From Pseudorhodoferax soli (GTDB lineage: Bacteria > Pseudomonadota > Gammaproteobacteria > Burkholderiales > Burkholderiaceae_C): a DNA stretch of 64,000 nt. Every line of letters starts with the position of its first letter. Within the stretch, counting starts at the first letter, position 1. The notes below the pieces were generated by a model that worked only from the letters and a program-made list of their open reading frames with translations, searched no databases and had not been told where the DNA came from. The stretch spans positions 134,553 to 198,552 of the forward strand of contig NZ_QPJK01000007.1 in assembly GCF_003337555.1 (NCBI RefSeq), in the 5' to 3' direction. The translations under genes were made by a program, and so were the position numbers. Below, piece after piece: positions 26,243 to 34,304 of this stretch.

Positions 26243-26563
26243 ATGTCCAAAGCAATCGACGCACGCGCGGCCACCGGGCTTGCGCGCTACCGCCTCGCCG
26301 TCGCCTCGCGCGCCGTTGCGGCCGCTGCGGGAGGCTATGTCATGGCCGCCACCTGCGCCGCGGCGCTCAGCCTGGCATTGCCCGCGCTGGGCGGTGCGCG
26401 ACCCGATGCGGTTCTGATCGCCACCATGCTCGCCTTCGTGCTGCACGCCATCGCTGCCATGTGGGCGTTCGGCTGCGCGAGCGCCTGGCGCGCCTGGTGG
26501 GGCATCGGCGCGCTCACGGCGCTGAGCGCGGCCGCCGTCCTGTGGCTCCGAGGAGGTCTGTGA
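26243..26563 (+). CDS. Small membrane protein, DUF3649-like iron-uptake partner
   Basis: A 106-aa inner-membrane protein with three hydrophobic segments (roughly residues 26-46, 55-75 and 81-103). The pattern RYRLAVASRAVAAAAGGYVMAA and the position between a TonB siderophore receptor and a PepSY-type membrane protein match the small DUF3649 proteins that accompany such receptors. Its stop overlaps the next start (TGATG) and it follows the receptor by 10 bp, so it belongs to the same operon. Its exact role is not known. Confidence 0.75.
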   Translation: MSKAIDARAATGLARYRLAVASRAVAAAAGGYVMAATCAAALSLALPALGGARPDAVLIATMLAFVLHAIAAMWAFGCASAWRAWWGIGALTALSAAAVLWLRGGL

Positions 26564-28230
26564 TGCGTGTCGACGGAAAACCCGAGGGCCTGCGCCAATC
26601 CATGTCGTGGCTGCACACCTGGAGTGGCTTGCTGCTGGGCTGGCTGCTGTACGCGGTGTTCTTCACCGGGACGCTGAGCTACTTCCTCGACGAGGTCAAT
26701 GCCTGGATGAAGCCGGAACAGCACCGCTCCATTCCGGGCCCTCAGACGGCGCAGCGCGCCGTGGACGCCATGGCGACGCTGGCGCCCAAGGCGTCGAACT
26801 GGACGCTCGTCCTGCCCGGCGAGAGGCAGACCGTGGTCGAGGCGAGCTGGCGCGACATTGGCGCGCCGGCTGGCCGTGCGGGAACACGCCGTGCCGAGCT
26901 CGATGCGGCAACGGGCGAGCAGATCCACTCGCGGGAGACGCGCGGGGGCAACTTCCTCTACCGCTTCCACTTCGAGCTGCATGGAATGCCACGCACCTGG
27001 GGGCGCTGGGTGGTGGGCATCGCCACGATGATGATGTTCGTTGCGATCCTGAGCGGCGTGGTCACCCACAAGAAGATCTTCACCGACTTCTTCACCTTCA
27101 GGCCGCGCAAAGGGCAGCGGTCCTGGCTGGACGCGCACAACGCCACGGCAGTGCTGGCCCTGCCGTTCCACATCATGATCACGTTCAGCGGCTTGCTGTT
27201 GCTGATGTTCATGCTCATGCCATGGGCCATCGACGCCGCGTACAACGGCGATCACCAGGCCTACTTCGCGGAGCGCCGAACGACGGGTGCAGGGGGCGGT
27301 GGCGGCGGCGCCCCGCCGGCACCGCGCGCCGCGCGGGCGCCCTCGTCCGAGACGCCCGCGGCCATGGCACCGCTGGCGCCGATGCTGGCCGAGGCAGCGG
27401 TCCGTTGGCCTGGTCGCGAGGTCGGGAGCATCACGGTGCAGAACCCCGGGACCGCGAGAATGACCGTGGAGTTGCGTGAACAGGGCGGCCGCTCGCTGGT
27501 CGACCGCGGCGCGAGCCAGCGCCTGGTGTTCGACGGCCGCACGGGCGAGCTGCGCTCCACCCCTACCGCGACCGAGCCCTCCGCCGCCAGCGCGACGTAC
27601 AACGTCGTCACGGCTGCACACCTGGGCCGCTTCGCCGGGCCTGCCATGCGCTGGTTCCTGTTCCTGTCCGGCGTGCTCGGCACCTTCATGGCGGCTTCCG
27701 GGCTCGTCCTGTGGGTCGTCAAGCGGCTGCCCGAGCGGCGCAAGCTGGGCCGGACCCCGCTCGGCCACCGCCTGGTCGAGATACTCAACGTGGGATCGGT
27801 GGCGGGCCTGTCCGTCGCGACGGCCGGGTACTTCTGGCTGAACCGGCTGATTCCCGCAGCGCTGGAAGGCCGCGCCGACCTCGAGATCCTCGGGTTCTTC
27901 CTGGTCTGGGCCTCCTGCGCAGCCTTCGGCATGCTGCGTTCGCATCGGCGTGCGTGGACCGAGCTGATGGTCCTCGCGGCGGTGATGTTCGCCCTGCTCC
28001 CGGTTCTCAATGCCTGGACCGGTGGCGCCGCGCTGCCCATTGCCCTGCGCGAGGGACTTTGGCCCATCGCGGGCTTCGACCTCGCCATGCTCGTCCTGGC
28101 AACCGTGCATGCCCTCGTGGGCTACAAGTTGCTGCGCCAGCCGGCCGCTTCGGCGCCGCGCAAGGGCGCCACGCGCGCAGGCGGCGGCCACGCCGTGCCG
28201 GTCGCCCAGGCCCGGGAGAAGTCCGCATGA
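26563..28230 (+). CDS. PepSY-associated membrane protein (PiuB-like)
   Basis: A 555-aa inner-membrane protein. An N-terminal PepSY_TM unit (WLHTWSGLLLGWLLYAVFFTG) is followed by a periplasmic part, a second pair of spans with conserved His (FELHGMPRTWGRWVVGIATM; LDAHNATAVLALPFHIMITFSGL), a glycine/proline linker around residue 245, another PepSY domain and a C-terminal bundle of four to five spans. Such proteins are thought to reduce ferric siderophores or haem-bound iron at the membrane. The extra C-terminal spans distinguish it from the shortest PiuB forms. Confidence 0.9.
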   Translation: MRVDGKPEGLRQSMSWLHTWSGLLLGWLLYAVFFTGTLSYFLDEVNAWMKPEQHRSIPGPQTAQRAVDAMATLAPKASNWTLVLPGERQTVVEASWRDIGAPAGRAGTRRAELDAATGEQIHSRETRGGNFLYRFHFELHGMPRTWGRWVVGIATMMMFVAILSGVVTHKKIFTDFFTFRPRKGQRSWLDAHNATAVLALPFHIMITFSGLLLLMFMLMPWAIDAAYNGDHQAYFAERRTTGAGGGGGGAPPAPRAARAPSSETPAAMAPLAPMLAEAAVRWPGREVGSITVQNPGTARMTVELREQGGRSLVDRGASQRLVFDGRTGELRSTPTATEPSAASATYNVVTAAHLGRFAGPAMRWFLFLSGVLGTFMAASGLVLWVVKRLPERRKLGRTPLGHRLVEILNVGSVAGLSVATAGYFWLNRLIPAALEGRADLEILGFFLVWASCAAFGMLRSHRRAWTELMVLAAVMFALLPVLNAWTGGAALPIALREGLWPIAGFDLAMLVLATVHALVGYKLLRQPAASAPRKGATRAGGGHAVPVAQAREKSA

Positions 28231-28559
28231 ACGCGTGGATCTCCATCGGAATCGCCCTTGCCGCCTTCTCGGCGCTCAGCCTTGCCATGGACCGCCACCA
28301 GGAACAGGTGTTCGGGCGCGAGCTCTCGCCAGGACGCTCGCGCACGTGGCGGTGGCTCGGTTGGCTCCTGGTGTGCGCGTCGCTTGTTCCCTGCGTCCGC
28401 GAAGGCAGCTGGTCGCTCGGTATCGCACTCTGGGCCGGAGCGCTCACCTGCGCCGGCATGACCCTGGGCCTGCTGCTGAGCTACTTGCCCCGGACCGTTC
28501 TTCCCGCATCGCTTCTCGCAGGCGCCGCCGCCGCGCTCGCGTGGTACGCCTCCCTCTAA
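28227..28559 (+). CDS. DUF3325-type small membrane protein
   Basis: A 110-aa protein with three likely membrane spans (residues ~3-18, 42-58 and 66-108). The motif ALAAFSALSLAMDRHQEQVFGR is characteristic of the DUF3325 family, which is found next to PepSY proteins in siderophore receptor operons. It starts with a 4-bp overlap with the PepSY gene. The specific function is unknown. Confidence 0.78.
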   Translation: MNAWISIGIALAAFSALSLAMDRHQEQVFGRELSPGRSRTWRWLGWLLVCASLVPCVREGSWSLGIALWAGALTCAGMTLGLLLSYLPRTVLPASLLAGAAAALAWYASL

Positions 28560-28577
28560 CCCCCTTCAAGGAAGTCC

Positions 28578-29423
28578 ATGCCCATCCACCGCCCCTGTGC
28601 CACGTTGGCTCTGGCCATCGCCATCGCTCTGCCGGTCACCGGCCACGCGCATCGCTCATTCCTTCTTCCCTCCGCCACGGTCGTCACACCGGATCAGAAG
28701 ACCCACTGGATCACGGTCGATGCTGCGCGCAGCAACGAACTGTTCAGCTTCAACCACAACGCGATGGCGACCGAGGGGTTGCAGATCGTCTCGCCGGACG
28801 GAAGTTCGTCATCGCCCACCAAGCTGGAGAGGTTTCGTTACCGCACGGTCTTCGATTGGCAATTGACCCAGGAAGGAACCTGGCAAGCCGCGGTCGTCGA
28901 GCGCGGCCTGCGCGCCGAATGGGTGGAAGACGGCAAGCCGAAGCGCTGGAGCGGGCCGGCACAGGACTACGAGCGCTCGGTTCCCCGCCAGGCCGAGAAG
29001 CTCTCGGTATCGGAAGTGTCCTCCCGTGTCGAGACCTTCGTCACTTTCGGGGCACCGACGGCACAGCGTCTGACCGGCTCGGGACTGGAGGCGCTCTACG
29101 GCCCCCATCCGAACGCGCTGACGGCTGGCCGCACATCCGCGCTGCGCTTCCAGCTTGACGGCAAGCCCGCCGCTGGCGTGAAGGTGCAGGTTCTGCAAGG
29201 CGGGGCGCAGCATCAGACACGGGCCGCACCGCTGGAGCTGCAGACCGACAGCGAAGGCCGCGTCCTGGTGCAGTGGAAGGCACCGGGGATGTACTGGATC
29301 AGCGCCACGCTCCGCCAGGGCAGCGCCACCGCACCCGCGAGCCAGGGCACGGCGAGCTACGTCGCGACGGTGGAGGTGCGCCCCGAGTCGACGGCCGTGG
29401 CCGCCCAACGGAGGGCCGACTGA
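28578..29423 (+). CDS. Periplasmic DUF4198-domain protein
   Basis: A 281-aa exported protein with a signal peptide (residues 1-24, ending GHAH). The mature part has the DUF4198 features: HRSFLLPSATVV at its start, WITVDAARSNELF, and a C-terminal carboxypeptidase-regulatory-like beta sandwich (LDGKPAAGVKVQVLQGG, DSEGRVLVQWKAPGMYWISATL). Relatives accompany metal-uptake genes (iron, nickel, cobalt). As last gene of the iron operon it may assist metal or siderophore handling in the periplasm. Confidence 0.82.
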   Translation: MPIHRPCATLALAIAIALPVTGHAHRSFLLPSATVVTPDQKTHWITVDAARSNELFSFNHNAMATEGLQIVSPDGSSSSPTKLERFRYRTVFDWQLTQEGTWQAAVVERGLRAEWVEDGKPKRWSGPAQDYERSVPRQAEKLSVSEVSSRVETFVTFGAPTAQRLTGSGLEALYGPHPNALTAGRTSALRFQLDGKPAAGVKVQVLQGGAQHQTRAAPLELQTDSEGRVLVQWKAPGMYWISATLRQGSATAPASQGTASYVATVEVRPESTAVAAQRRAD

Positions 29424-29520
29424 GCAGGCCGATGGTGAACGGCGTCCTCGTCGATCGCCACAGCCTGCCTCGGAGCACGGGAAACCTGCCGCCAAAGTCC
29501 GCCGCAGCGTCCTGTTGTGT

Positions 29521-29548
29521 GGCGCGTGGGCAGTTCAGGCCACGCGCC
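29521..29548. other. Nine-base-pair hairpin at a convergent gene junction
   Basis: GGCGCGTGG (29521-29529) pairs with CCACGCGCC (29540-29548) around a 10-base loop, at the meeting point of the iron operon and the opposing amidohydrolase gene, whose stop codon is inside the loop. No T-run follows on either strand, so it would be at best a weak or factor-assisted bidirectional terminator. Confidence 0.4.
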
Positions 29549-30557
29549 GAAACCGAGTCATGGCGGTGCCCGCCAGGATGCGGTCGCGCACGCTTCCATC
29601 GAAGCGCGCTTGCACGCGCGCCACGATGTCGTCGGCCTGGTCCCAGCCCGCGAAGTTGGTGCCCAGCATCACGCGGTCCGCGCCTTCGCTGCGCACCAGG
29701 AAGTCCAGGGCTTCGTCCGTTCCCAGCAGGCAGTCGAATGAGAGCTGCGACCACAGCGCATCGAAGGGACGCGTCAGCAGGCCCTTGGCCCACGGACGCC
29801 GCTCGATGGCGGTACGCATGCGTCCCTTCAGATACGGGGCTGTTCCACCGCCGTGCGGCACATGCACCTGCAACCGGGGATGACGGTCCAGCACGCCTCC
29901 GAACAGCAGCCGAGCGACCGCCGCGGTCTCGTCGTGGGCAAACCCGATCACGATGTCCAGGTCGTAGCGGCGGTCGCGTTCCTCTGCCGGCGACTGCAGG
30001 TCGATCGGTTCCGGATGCACCACCACCTGCACACCCAGCCGCTCATGGGCGCTCCATACCGGCTCCAGCGACCGGTCTTCCAGCGCCACCCCGGCAAACG
30101 AGGAACCGATGTAGGAGCCCACGAGGCCAAGCCGCGTCACGGCGCGCTCCAGCTCGTCCACCGCCGCCTCGGGCGACTGCATCGGCAGCTGCGCGAAGCC
30201 GCCGAAGCGGCCCGGGTAGCGGGCGATGGCTGCCGCGGTCAGGTCGTTCTGGGCGGCGCAGAAACGCTGCGCATCGGCGACGGGTGCACCGTAAAAGTAG
30301 GTCAGCGGGTTCGGCGACAGCAGTTGCAGGTCGATGCCCAACCGGTCCATCAGGTCAATTCGGCGGTCAAGATCGGAGAACGGCGAGTCGACGAAGCGCA
30401 CGCCGCGCAGCACGTAGCTTCCGGAGCGGAAGAAGGACTGGCCGTCGGCGACGCCCATCTCCGGTCCGGCCGCGCCTGCGAGGCCCATCAGTTCCGGAAA
30501 CAGGACATGGGCGTGGACGTCGACCGTCCGCGGCTCACTCGGGCTGGATGCCGGCAT
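29535..30557 (-). CDS. Amidohydrolase-2 family protein (ACMSD-like)
   Basis: A 340-aa TIM-barrel amidohydrolase/decarboxylase of the ACMSD family. VDVHAHVLFPEL near residue 10 gives the HxH metal site; HVPHGGGTAPYLKGRM in the middle and the C-terminal RVMLGTNFAGWDQ complete the pattern, with GTN in place of the common GTD/GSD. Members decarboxylate or hydrolyse ring-cleavage acids. The ATG at 30557 overlaps the upstream Bug coding end by 23 bp, so the two are co-transcribed. It is the last gene of the second catabolic array. Confidence 0.85.
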   Translation of the reverse strand: MPASSPSEPRTVDVHAHVLFPELMGLAGAAGPEMGVADGQSFFRSGSYVLRGVRFVDSPFSDLDRRIDLMDRLGIDLQLLSPNPLTYFYGAPVADAQRFCAAQNDLTAAAIARYPGRFGGFAQLPMQSPEAAVDELERAVTRLGLVGSYIGSSFAGVALEDRSLEPVWSAHERLGVQVVVHPEPIDLQSPAEERDRRYDLDIVIGFAHDETAAVARLLFGGVLDRHPRLQVHVPHGGGTAPYLKGRMRTAIERRPWAKGLLTRPFDALWSQLSFDCLLGTDEALDFLVRSEGADRVMLGTNFAGWDQADDIVARVQARFDGSVRDRILAGTAMTRFRRVA

Positions 30558-31530
30558 CGTGCGCCACCTTGCTCCATTTTGTGCGCTCGGCACGCACGAA
30601 AGCCTCGAAGGCCTGCGGCGTGCCCGCATCGCCCTGGAAACCCAGGGTATCGAGCTTCGCGCGCACATCGGCGCCAGCCACCGCCTGGACCGTTGCACGC
30701 GACAGTCGCTCCGTGATCGCGGCGGGCGTGCCGCGCGGCGCCATCAGCCCCATCCAACCCACGGCCTCGTAGCCTGGCAGGCCGGCTTCGGCCGCGGTCG
30801 GGATGTCGGGCACCGAGGACAGGCGGCGCGGACCGGTGACGGCGAGCCCGATCAGGCGGCCAGCCTGGATGTAGGGGATGACGGTGTTGTCGAACGCCAC
30901 CTGCACATGGTTGGCCAGCAGGTCCGCCACCATCGGGGCACTGCCCTTGTAGGGCACGTGGGTGATGCGCGTGCCAGCCACGGCATTGAACAGCTCGCCA
31001 GCCAGGTGGGGGGTCGTGCCCTTGCCGGAAGAACCGAAGTTCAGGGTGCTACCGTTCGTCTTGGCGTAGGCGACGAGCGCCTTCAGCGTGGTGGCCGGCA
31101 CGTTCGGGTTGACCGTGATGATGTAGGGCGTGAGCGCCACGTTCGACACCATCGCGAAGTCGGTGATCGGGTCGTACGGCATCTTGGCGTAGACCGCCGG
31201 AGCGATGGCATGGCTGCTGACCGTCGCGAACACCAGCGTGTGTCCGTCGGCCGGCGCCCGCGCGACCGCATCCGAGCCCAAGAGGCCGCCGGCGCCGGCC
31301 TTGTTCTCCACCACCACCGGCTTGCCCAAATCGGCCTCCAGTTTGGGTGCGATCAGGCGAGCCACCTGATCCACCGCACCGCCCGGCGGATACGGTACGA
31401 CGATATGGATCGGACGGGCCGGGAAGCCCTGGGCATGGGCGAAGCTGCCGAGCGTGGCCGCCAGGCCTGCGCCGAGCAGCCAGGCCAAACCTGTGCGGCG
31501 CAAGACCGGTCTGCGCGGAACTGAACGCAT
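30535..31530 (-). CDS. Bug-family solute-binding protein
   Basis: A 331-aa Bug protein with the classic signature IVVPYPPGGAVDQVARLIAP after a signal peptide ending at FAHAQ; then ENKAGAGGLLGSDAVA, NFGSSGKGTTPHLAGELF and VPYKGSAPMVADLL. The ATG at 31530 has AGGAGA upstream. It follows another Bug gene by 251 bp and overlaps the amidohydrolase. The binding loop differs from that of its Bug neighbour, so the pair probably serves two ligands. Confidence 0.94.
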   Translation of the reverse strand: MRSVPRRPVLRRTGLAWLLGAGLAATLGSFAHAQGFPARPIHIVVPYPPGGAVDQVARLIAPKLEADLGKPVVVENKAGAGGLLGSDAVARAPADGHTLVFATVSSHAIAPAVYAKMPYDPITDFAMVSNVALTPYIITVNPNVPATTLKALVAYAKTNGSTLNFGSSGKGTTPHLAGELFNAVAGTRITHVPYKGSAPMVADLLANHVQVAFDNTVIPYIQAGRLIGLAVTGPRRLSSVPDIPTAAEAGLPGYEAVGWMGLMAPRGTPAAITERLSRATVQAVAGADVRAKLDTLGFQGDAGTPQAFEAFVRAERTKWSKVAHDAGIQPE

Positions 31531-31781
31531 TGTTGTCTCCTGTGGTTGTGGGCAGGAATTATGGGCGTGCGGTCGGGCCTGGCAACCGCAGCGCCGGCGA
31601 CGCGGATCCACCCTCGTCGCATGGGGGACACGCAGGCCGAGGAGACGCGCCCGGAGCCCACGGCGGCCTTGAAGGGCCCCTCGTGACTGCCAGAGTTGAT
31701 CGCAGTTTGGCGCGTCGGCTTGGCGCACGCGCGACGAGGAGCGCGCTCGAGAAGGCACCGTAGTTCGAGAAGGGACCGGGT

Positions 31782-32756
31782 TCAGTCCAGGCGGATGTTG
31801 AGCGGCTTGAGCAGCTTGCCCCAACGGTCGAACTCGCGGTCCACGTAGGCGCCGAACTCCTTGGTCGGGCGCAGGACGGGAACGACACCCATCGTCTTGA
31901 ACTGCTCCTTCGACGCATCCTCCTGCAACATGGCCTGGATGTCGGCAGAGACCCGCTGCACGATGGCATCAGGCGTTCCCGCTGGCGCGAAGATGCCCAG
32001 CCACGACGTCACATCGAAGCCGGGCACGGATTCGCCGACCGTCGGGATCGATGGCGCGTTCGGGTTGCGCTCCGCCGTGGACACGGCCAGCGCATTGAGC
32101 CGCTTGTCCTGCACGAACGGAAGCGCCTCCACCACCATCGCCATGTCGACCTGGCCCGCCATGGTGTCCTGGATCGCAGGCATGCCCCCCTTGTACGGCA
32201 CGTTCACGAACTCGACACCGGCCATCCGCGCGAGCAGCGCACAGCTCAGGTGTCCGCCTGTGCCCGCGCCGTAGTTCGCGCAACTCACGCTGTTGGGCCG
32301 CTCCTTGGCTTGCCGAAGGACGTCGGCTGTGGACTTGAACTTGGAGTTCGGCGGAACGACCATGTAGTTCGTCAGCGTGATCAGTTGCGCGACTGGCGCC
32401 AGGTCGGCCCGCGTGTCGTACGGAACCTTCTGGTAGAAGTAGTGGTTCAGAACGTTCGAGGTGCTGCCGAGCAGGAAGGTGTAGCCATCGGGCTTGGCGC
32501 GCGCAACCAGCTGCGAGCCGATGATCGTGCCCGCGCCCGGCCGGTTGTCCACGATGACCGGCTGCTTCACGGTCGCCGCCAGGTGGTGCGCCACCATGCG
32601 ACCCATCTGGTCCCCGGCTCCGCCCGGGGGAAACGGCACCACCAACGTGATCGGCCGCGTCGGCCACTGCGCCTGCGCCAGCGCCATCGCTGGAACGATT
32701 GCCGCCACCACGGCCATGCACCGCAGTGCGCGAACATTCCGAACGGAAAACTCCAT
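31782..32756 (-). CDS. Bug-family solute-binding protein, close to that at 59383
   Basis: A 324-aa Bug protein, signal peptide ending at AMALAQ. It shares with the Bug at 59383 the unusual block VSCANYGAGTGGHLSCALL plus NVPYKGGMPAIQDTMAGQVDMAMVVEALPF, far beyond ordinary family similarity, so these two likely bind the same kind of ligand. The DNRPGAGTIIGSQLVARAKPDGYTFLLG stretch is also common to both. The start at 32756 has AGGAG before it. It follows the FAD-oxidase gene after 85 bp. Confidence 0.94.
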   Translation of the reverse strand: MEFSVRNVRALRCMAVVAAIVPAMALAQAQWPTRPITLVVPFPPGGAGDQMGRMVAHHLAATVKQPVIVDNRPGAGTIIGSQLVARAKPDGYTFLLGSTSNVLNHYFYQKVPYDTRADLAPVAQLITLTNYMVVPPNSKFKSTADVLRQAKERPNSVSCANYGAGTGGHLSCALLARMAGVEFVNVPYKGGMPAIQDTMAGQVDMAMVVEALPFVQDKRLNALAVSTAERNPNAPSIPTVGESVPGFDVTSWLGIFAPAGTPDAIVQRVSADIQAMLQEDASKEQFKTMGVVPVLRPTKEFGAYVDREFDRWGKLLKPLNIRLD

Positions 32757-32841
32757 TACATCTCCTGGTTGGTTATCAAGCGAAAAAGGAACACCCTGGA
32801 CGCACATGGCATCCATGAAACGGAACCGATGTTGAGGGTGG

Positions 32842-34263
32842 CTAGCGCACGATGCAGCCGGGGTTCATCACCCCGATGGGATCAAGCGCACGCTTGATCG
32901 ACCGCATCATCTCGAGCTCGACGGGGGCCTTGTGGCTTTCCATGCGGTGCAGCTTCAGCCGACCGATGCCGTGCTCGGCCGAGAAGGAACCGCCCAGCGC
33001 GACGGCAGACGCATAGACGATCTGCCGGATCTGTTCCTCGTGGCGACGAAGAAACTCTGGCGCATCGCGTCCTGCGGGCGCATGCACGTTGTAGTGCAGG
33101 TTGCCATCACCGAGATGGCCGAAGTTCGCGACCCTGACGCCCGGCAGTGCACCGGTCAGCTGCGCCTGGGTCTCGGCGATGAAGCGCGGGATCGCCGAGA
33201 TCGGCAGGGCGACGTCGTGGGCGGCCATGACCCCCTCCTTGTAGGCCGCCAGCGGAATGCTCTCGCGGATCTCCCACAGCTCGCGCGTCTGCGCGAGACT
33301 CTCCGCGATGACGGCATCGTTCATGCAGCCGTCTTCCAGTGCCTCCCCAAGCAACGCCTCGAGCCGCTCGCGCGCGTGCGGCTCGGACTCCGAGTCGGAG
33401 AGTTCGATGAGAACGAAGTAGGGATCGGTGCCCCGGAACACCGGAACGCGCAACTGAGGAAGGTGCAAGCACACCATCGACACTGCGAAGCGGCCCATGA
33501 GTTCGAACCCGGTCAGCCCCGCACCGAGGTTTCGGCGCGCACGTGCGAGCAACTCCAGTGCCGCGGATTCCGATGGTACGGCGGCCCAAGCCGTCAGGCG
33601 CGCGCGCGGCTGGGGATACAGCTGGAGCGTCGCCGCAGTGATCACGCCCAGCGTTCCTTCGCTGCCGACGAACAGGTCGCGCAGGTCGTAGCCGGTGTTG
33701 TCCTTGCGCAGGCCCGACAGGGACTGCCAGACCTCGCCGCGCGGCGTCACGACCTCCAGCCCCAGGCACAGGTTCCTGGCATTGCCATAGCGAACGACCT
33801 GCGTGCCGCCGGCATTGGTGGCCAGGTTTCCGCCGATCGTGCAGCTGCCCTTCGCGGCGAGGCTCAAGGGGAAAAGATAGCCGGCGCGTTCCACGACCTC
33901 GTGCAGCGCCTGCAGGATGCAGCCCGCTTCGACCGTGACCGTGAGGTTGGACGGATCGAGGTCCCGCACCGCAGTCATCCGGTTCAGGCTCAGCACCACC
34001 TGGGTGCCTGAGCCATCGGGGATGGAGCCTTCCACCAGCCCGGTGTTGCCACCCTGCGGCACGATGGAGACGCCGGCCGCAGCGCACAGTCGCACGACCT
34101 CGGCCACTTCCTGCGTGTTCTGCGGTCGGACAAGGGCCAGGCCGTGGCCACGTGTCCGGCGCCGCCAGTCCTGCTCCCAGCCCGCATTGGCGTCCGACGC
34201 GCCGTCGCCCTGCACGACATATGCGGCGCCAACGACATACCTCAGTCGGTCAACGATTCCCAT
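32842..34263 (-). CDS. FAD-binding 2-hydroxyacid oxidase/dehydrogenase (GlcD-like)
   Basis: A 473-aa flavoenzyme of the GlcD/D-2-hydroxyglutarate dehydrogenase family. The PCMH-type FAD domain is VRPQNTQEVAEVVRLCAAAGVSIVPQGGNTGLV with CTIGGNLATNAGGTQVVRYGN; the C-terminal domain has NFGHLGDGNLHYNV and SFSAEHGIGRLKL with the metal- or substrate-binding histidines. It should oxidise a D-2-hydroxy acid to the 2-oxo acid. The 2-oxo acid decarboxylase gene lies 41 bp upstream on the same strand, so the two could act in sequence. Confidence 0.93.
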   Translation of the reverse strand: MGIVDRLRYVVGAAYVVQGDGASDANAGWEQDWRRRTRGHGLALVRPQNTQEVAEVVRLCAAAGVSIVPQGGNTGLVEGSIPDGSGTQVVLSLNRMTAVRDLDPSNLTVTVEAGCILQALHEVVERAGYLFPLSLAAKGSCTIGGNLATNAGGTQVVRYGNARNLCLGLEVVTPRGEVWQSLSGLRKDNTGYDLRDLFVGSEGTLGVITAATLQLYPQPRARLTAWAAVPSESAALELLARARRNLGAGLTGFELMGRFAVSMVCLHLPQLRVPVFRGTDPYFVLIELSDSESEPHARERLEALLGEALEDGCMNDAVIAESLAQTRELWEIRESIPLAAYKEGVMAAHDVALPISAIPRFIAETQAQLTGALPGVRVANFGHLGDGNLHYNVHAPAGRDAPEFLRRHEEQIRQIVYASAVALGGSFSAEHGIGRLKLHRMESHKAPVELEMMRSIKRALDPIGVMNPGCIVR

Positions 34264-34304
34264 GATCTCTCCCCTGTCGGCGACGTGCTGGCAGCTGGCA
34301 CCGG

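Noticed and set aside
23827-26274. An 815-codon open frame opposite the TonB receptor
   Set aside because: It is the antisense shadow of a GC-rich gene; the plus-strand frame has all receptor motifs.
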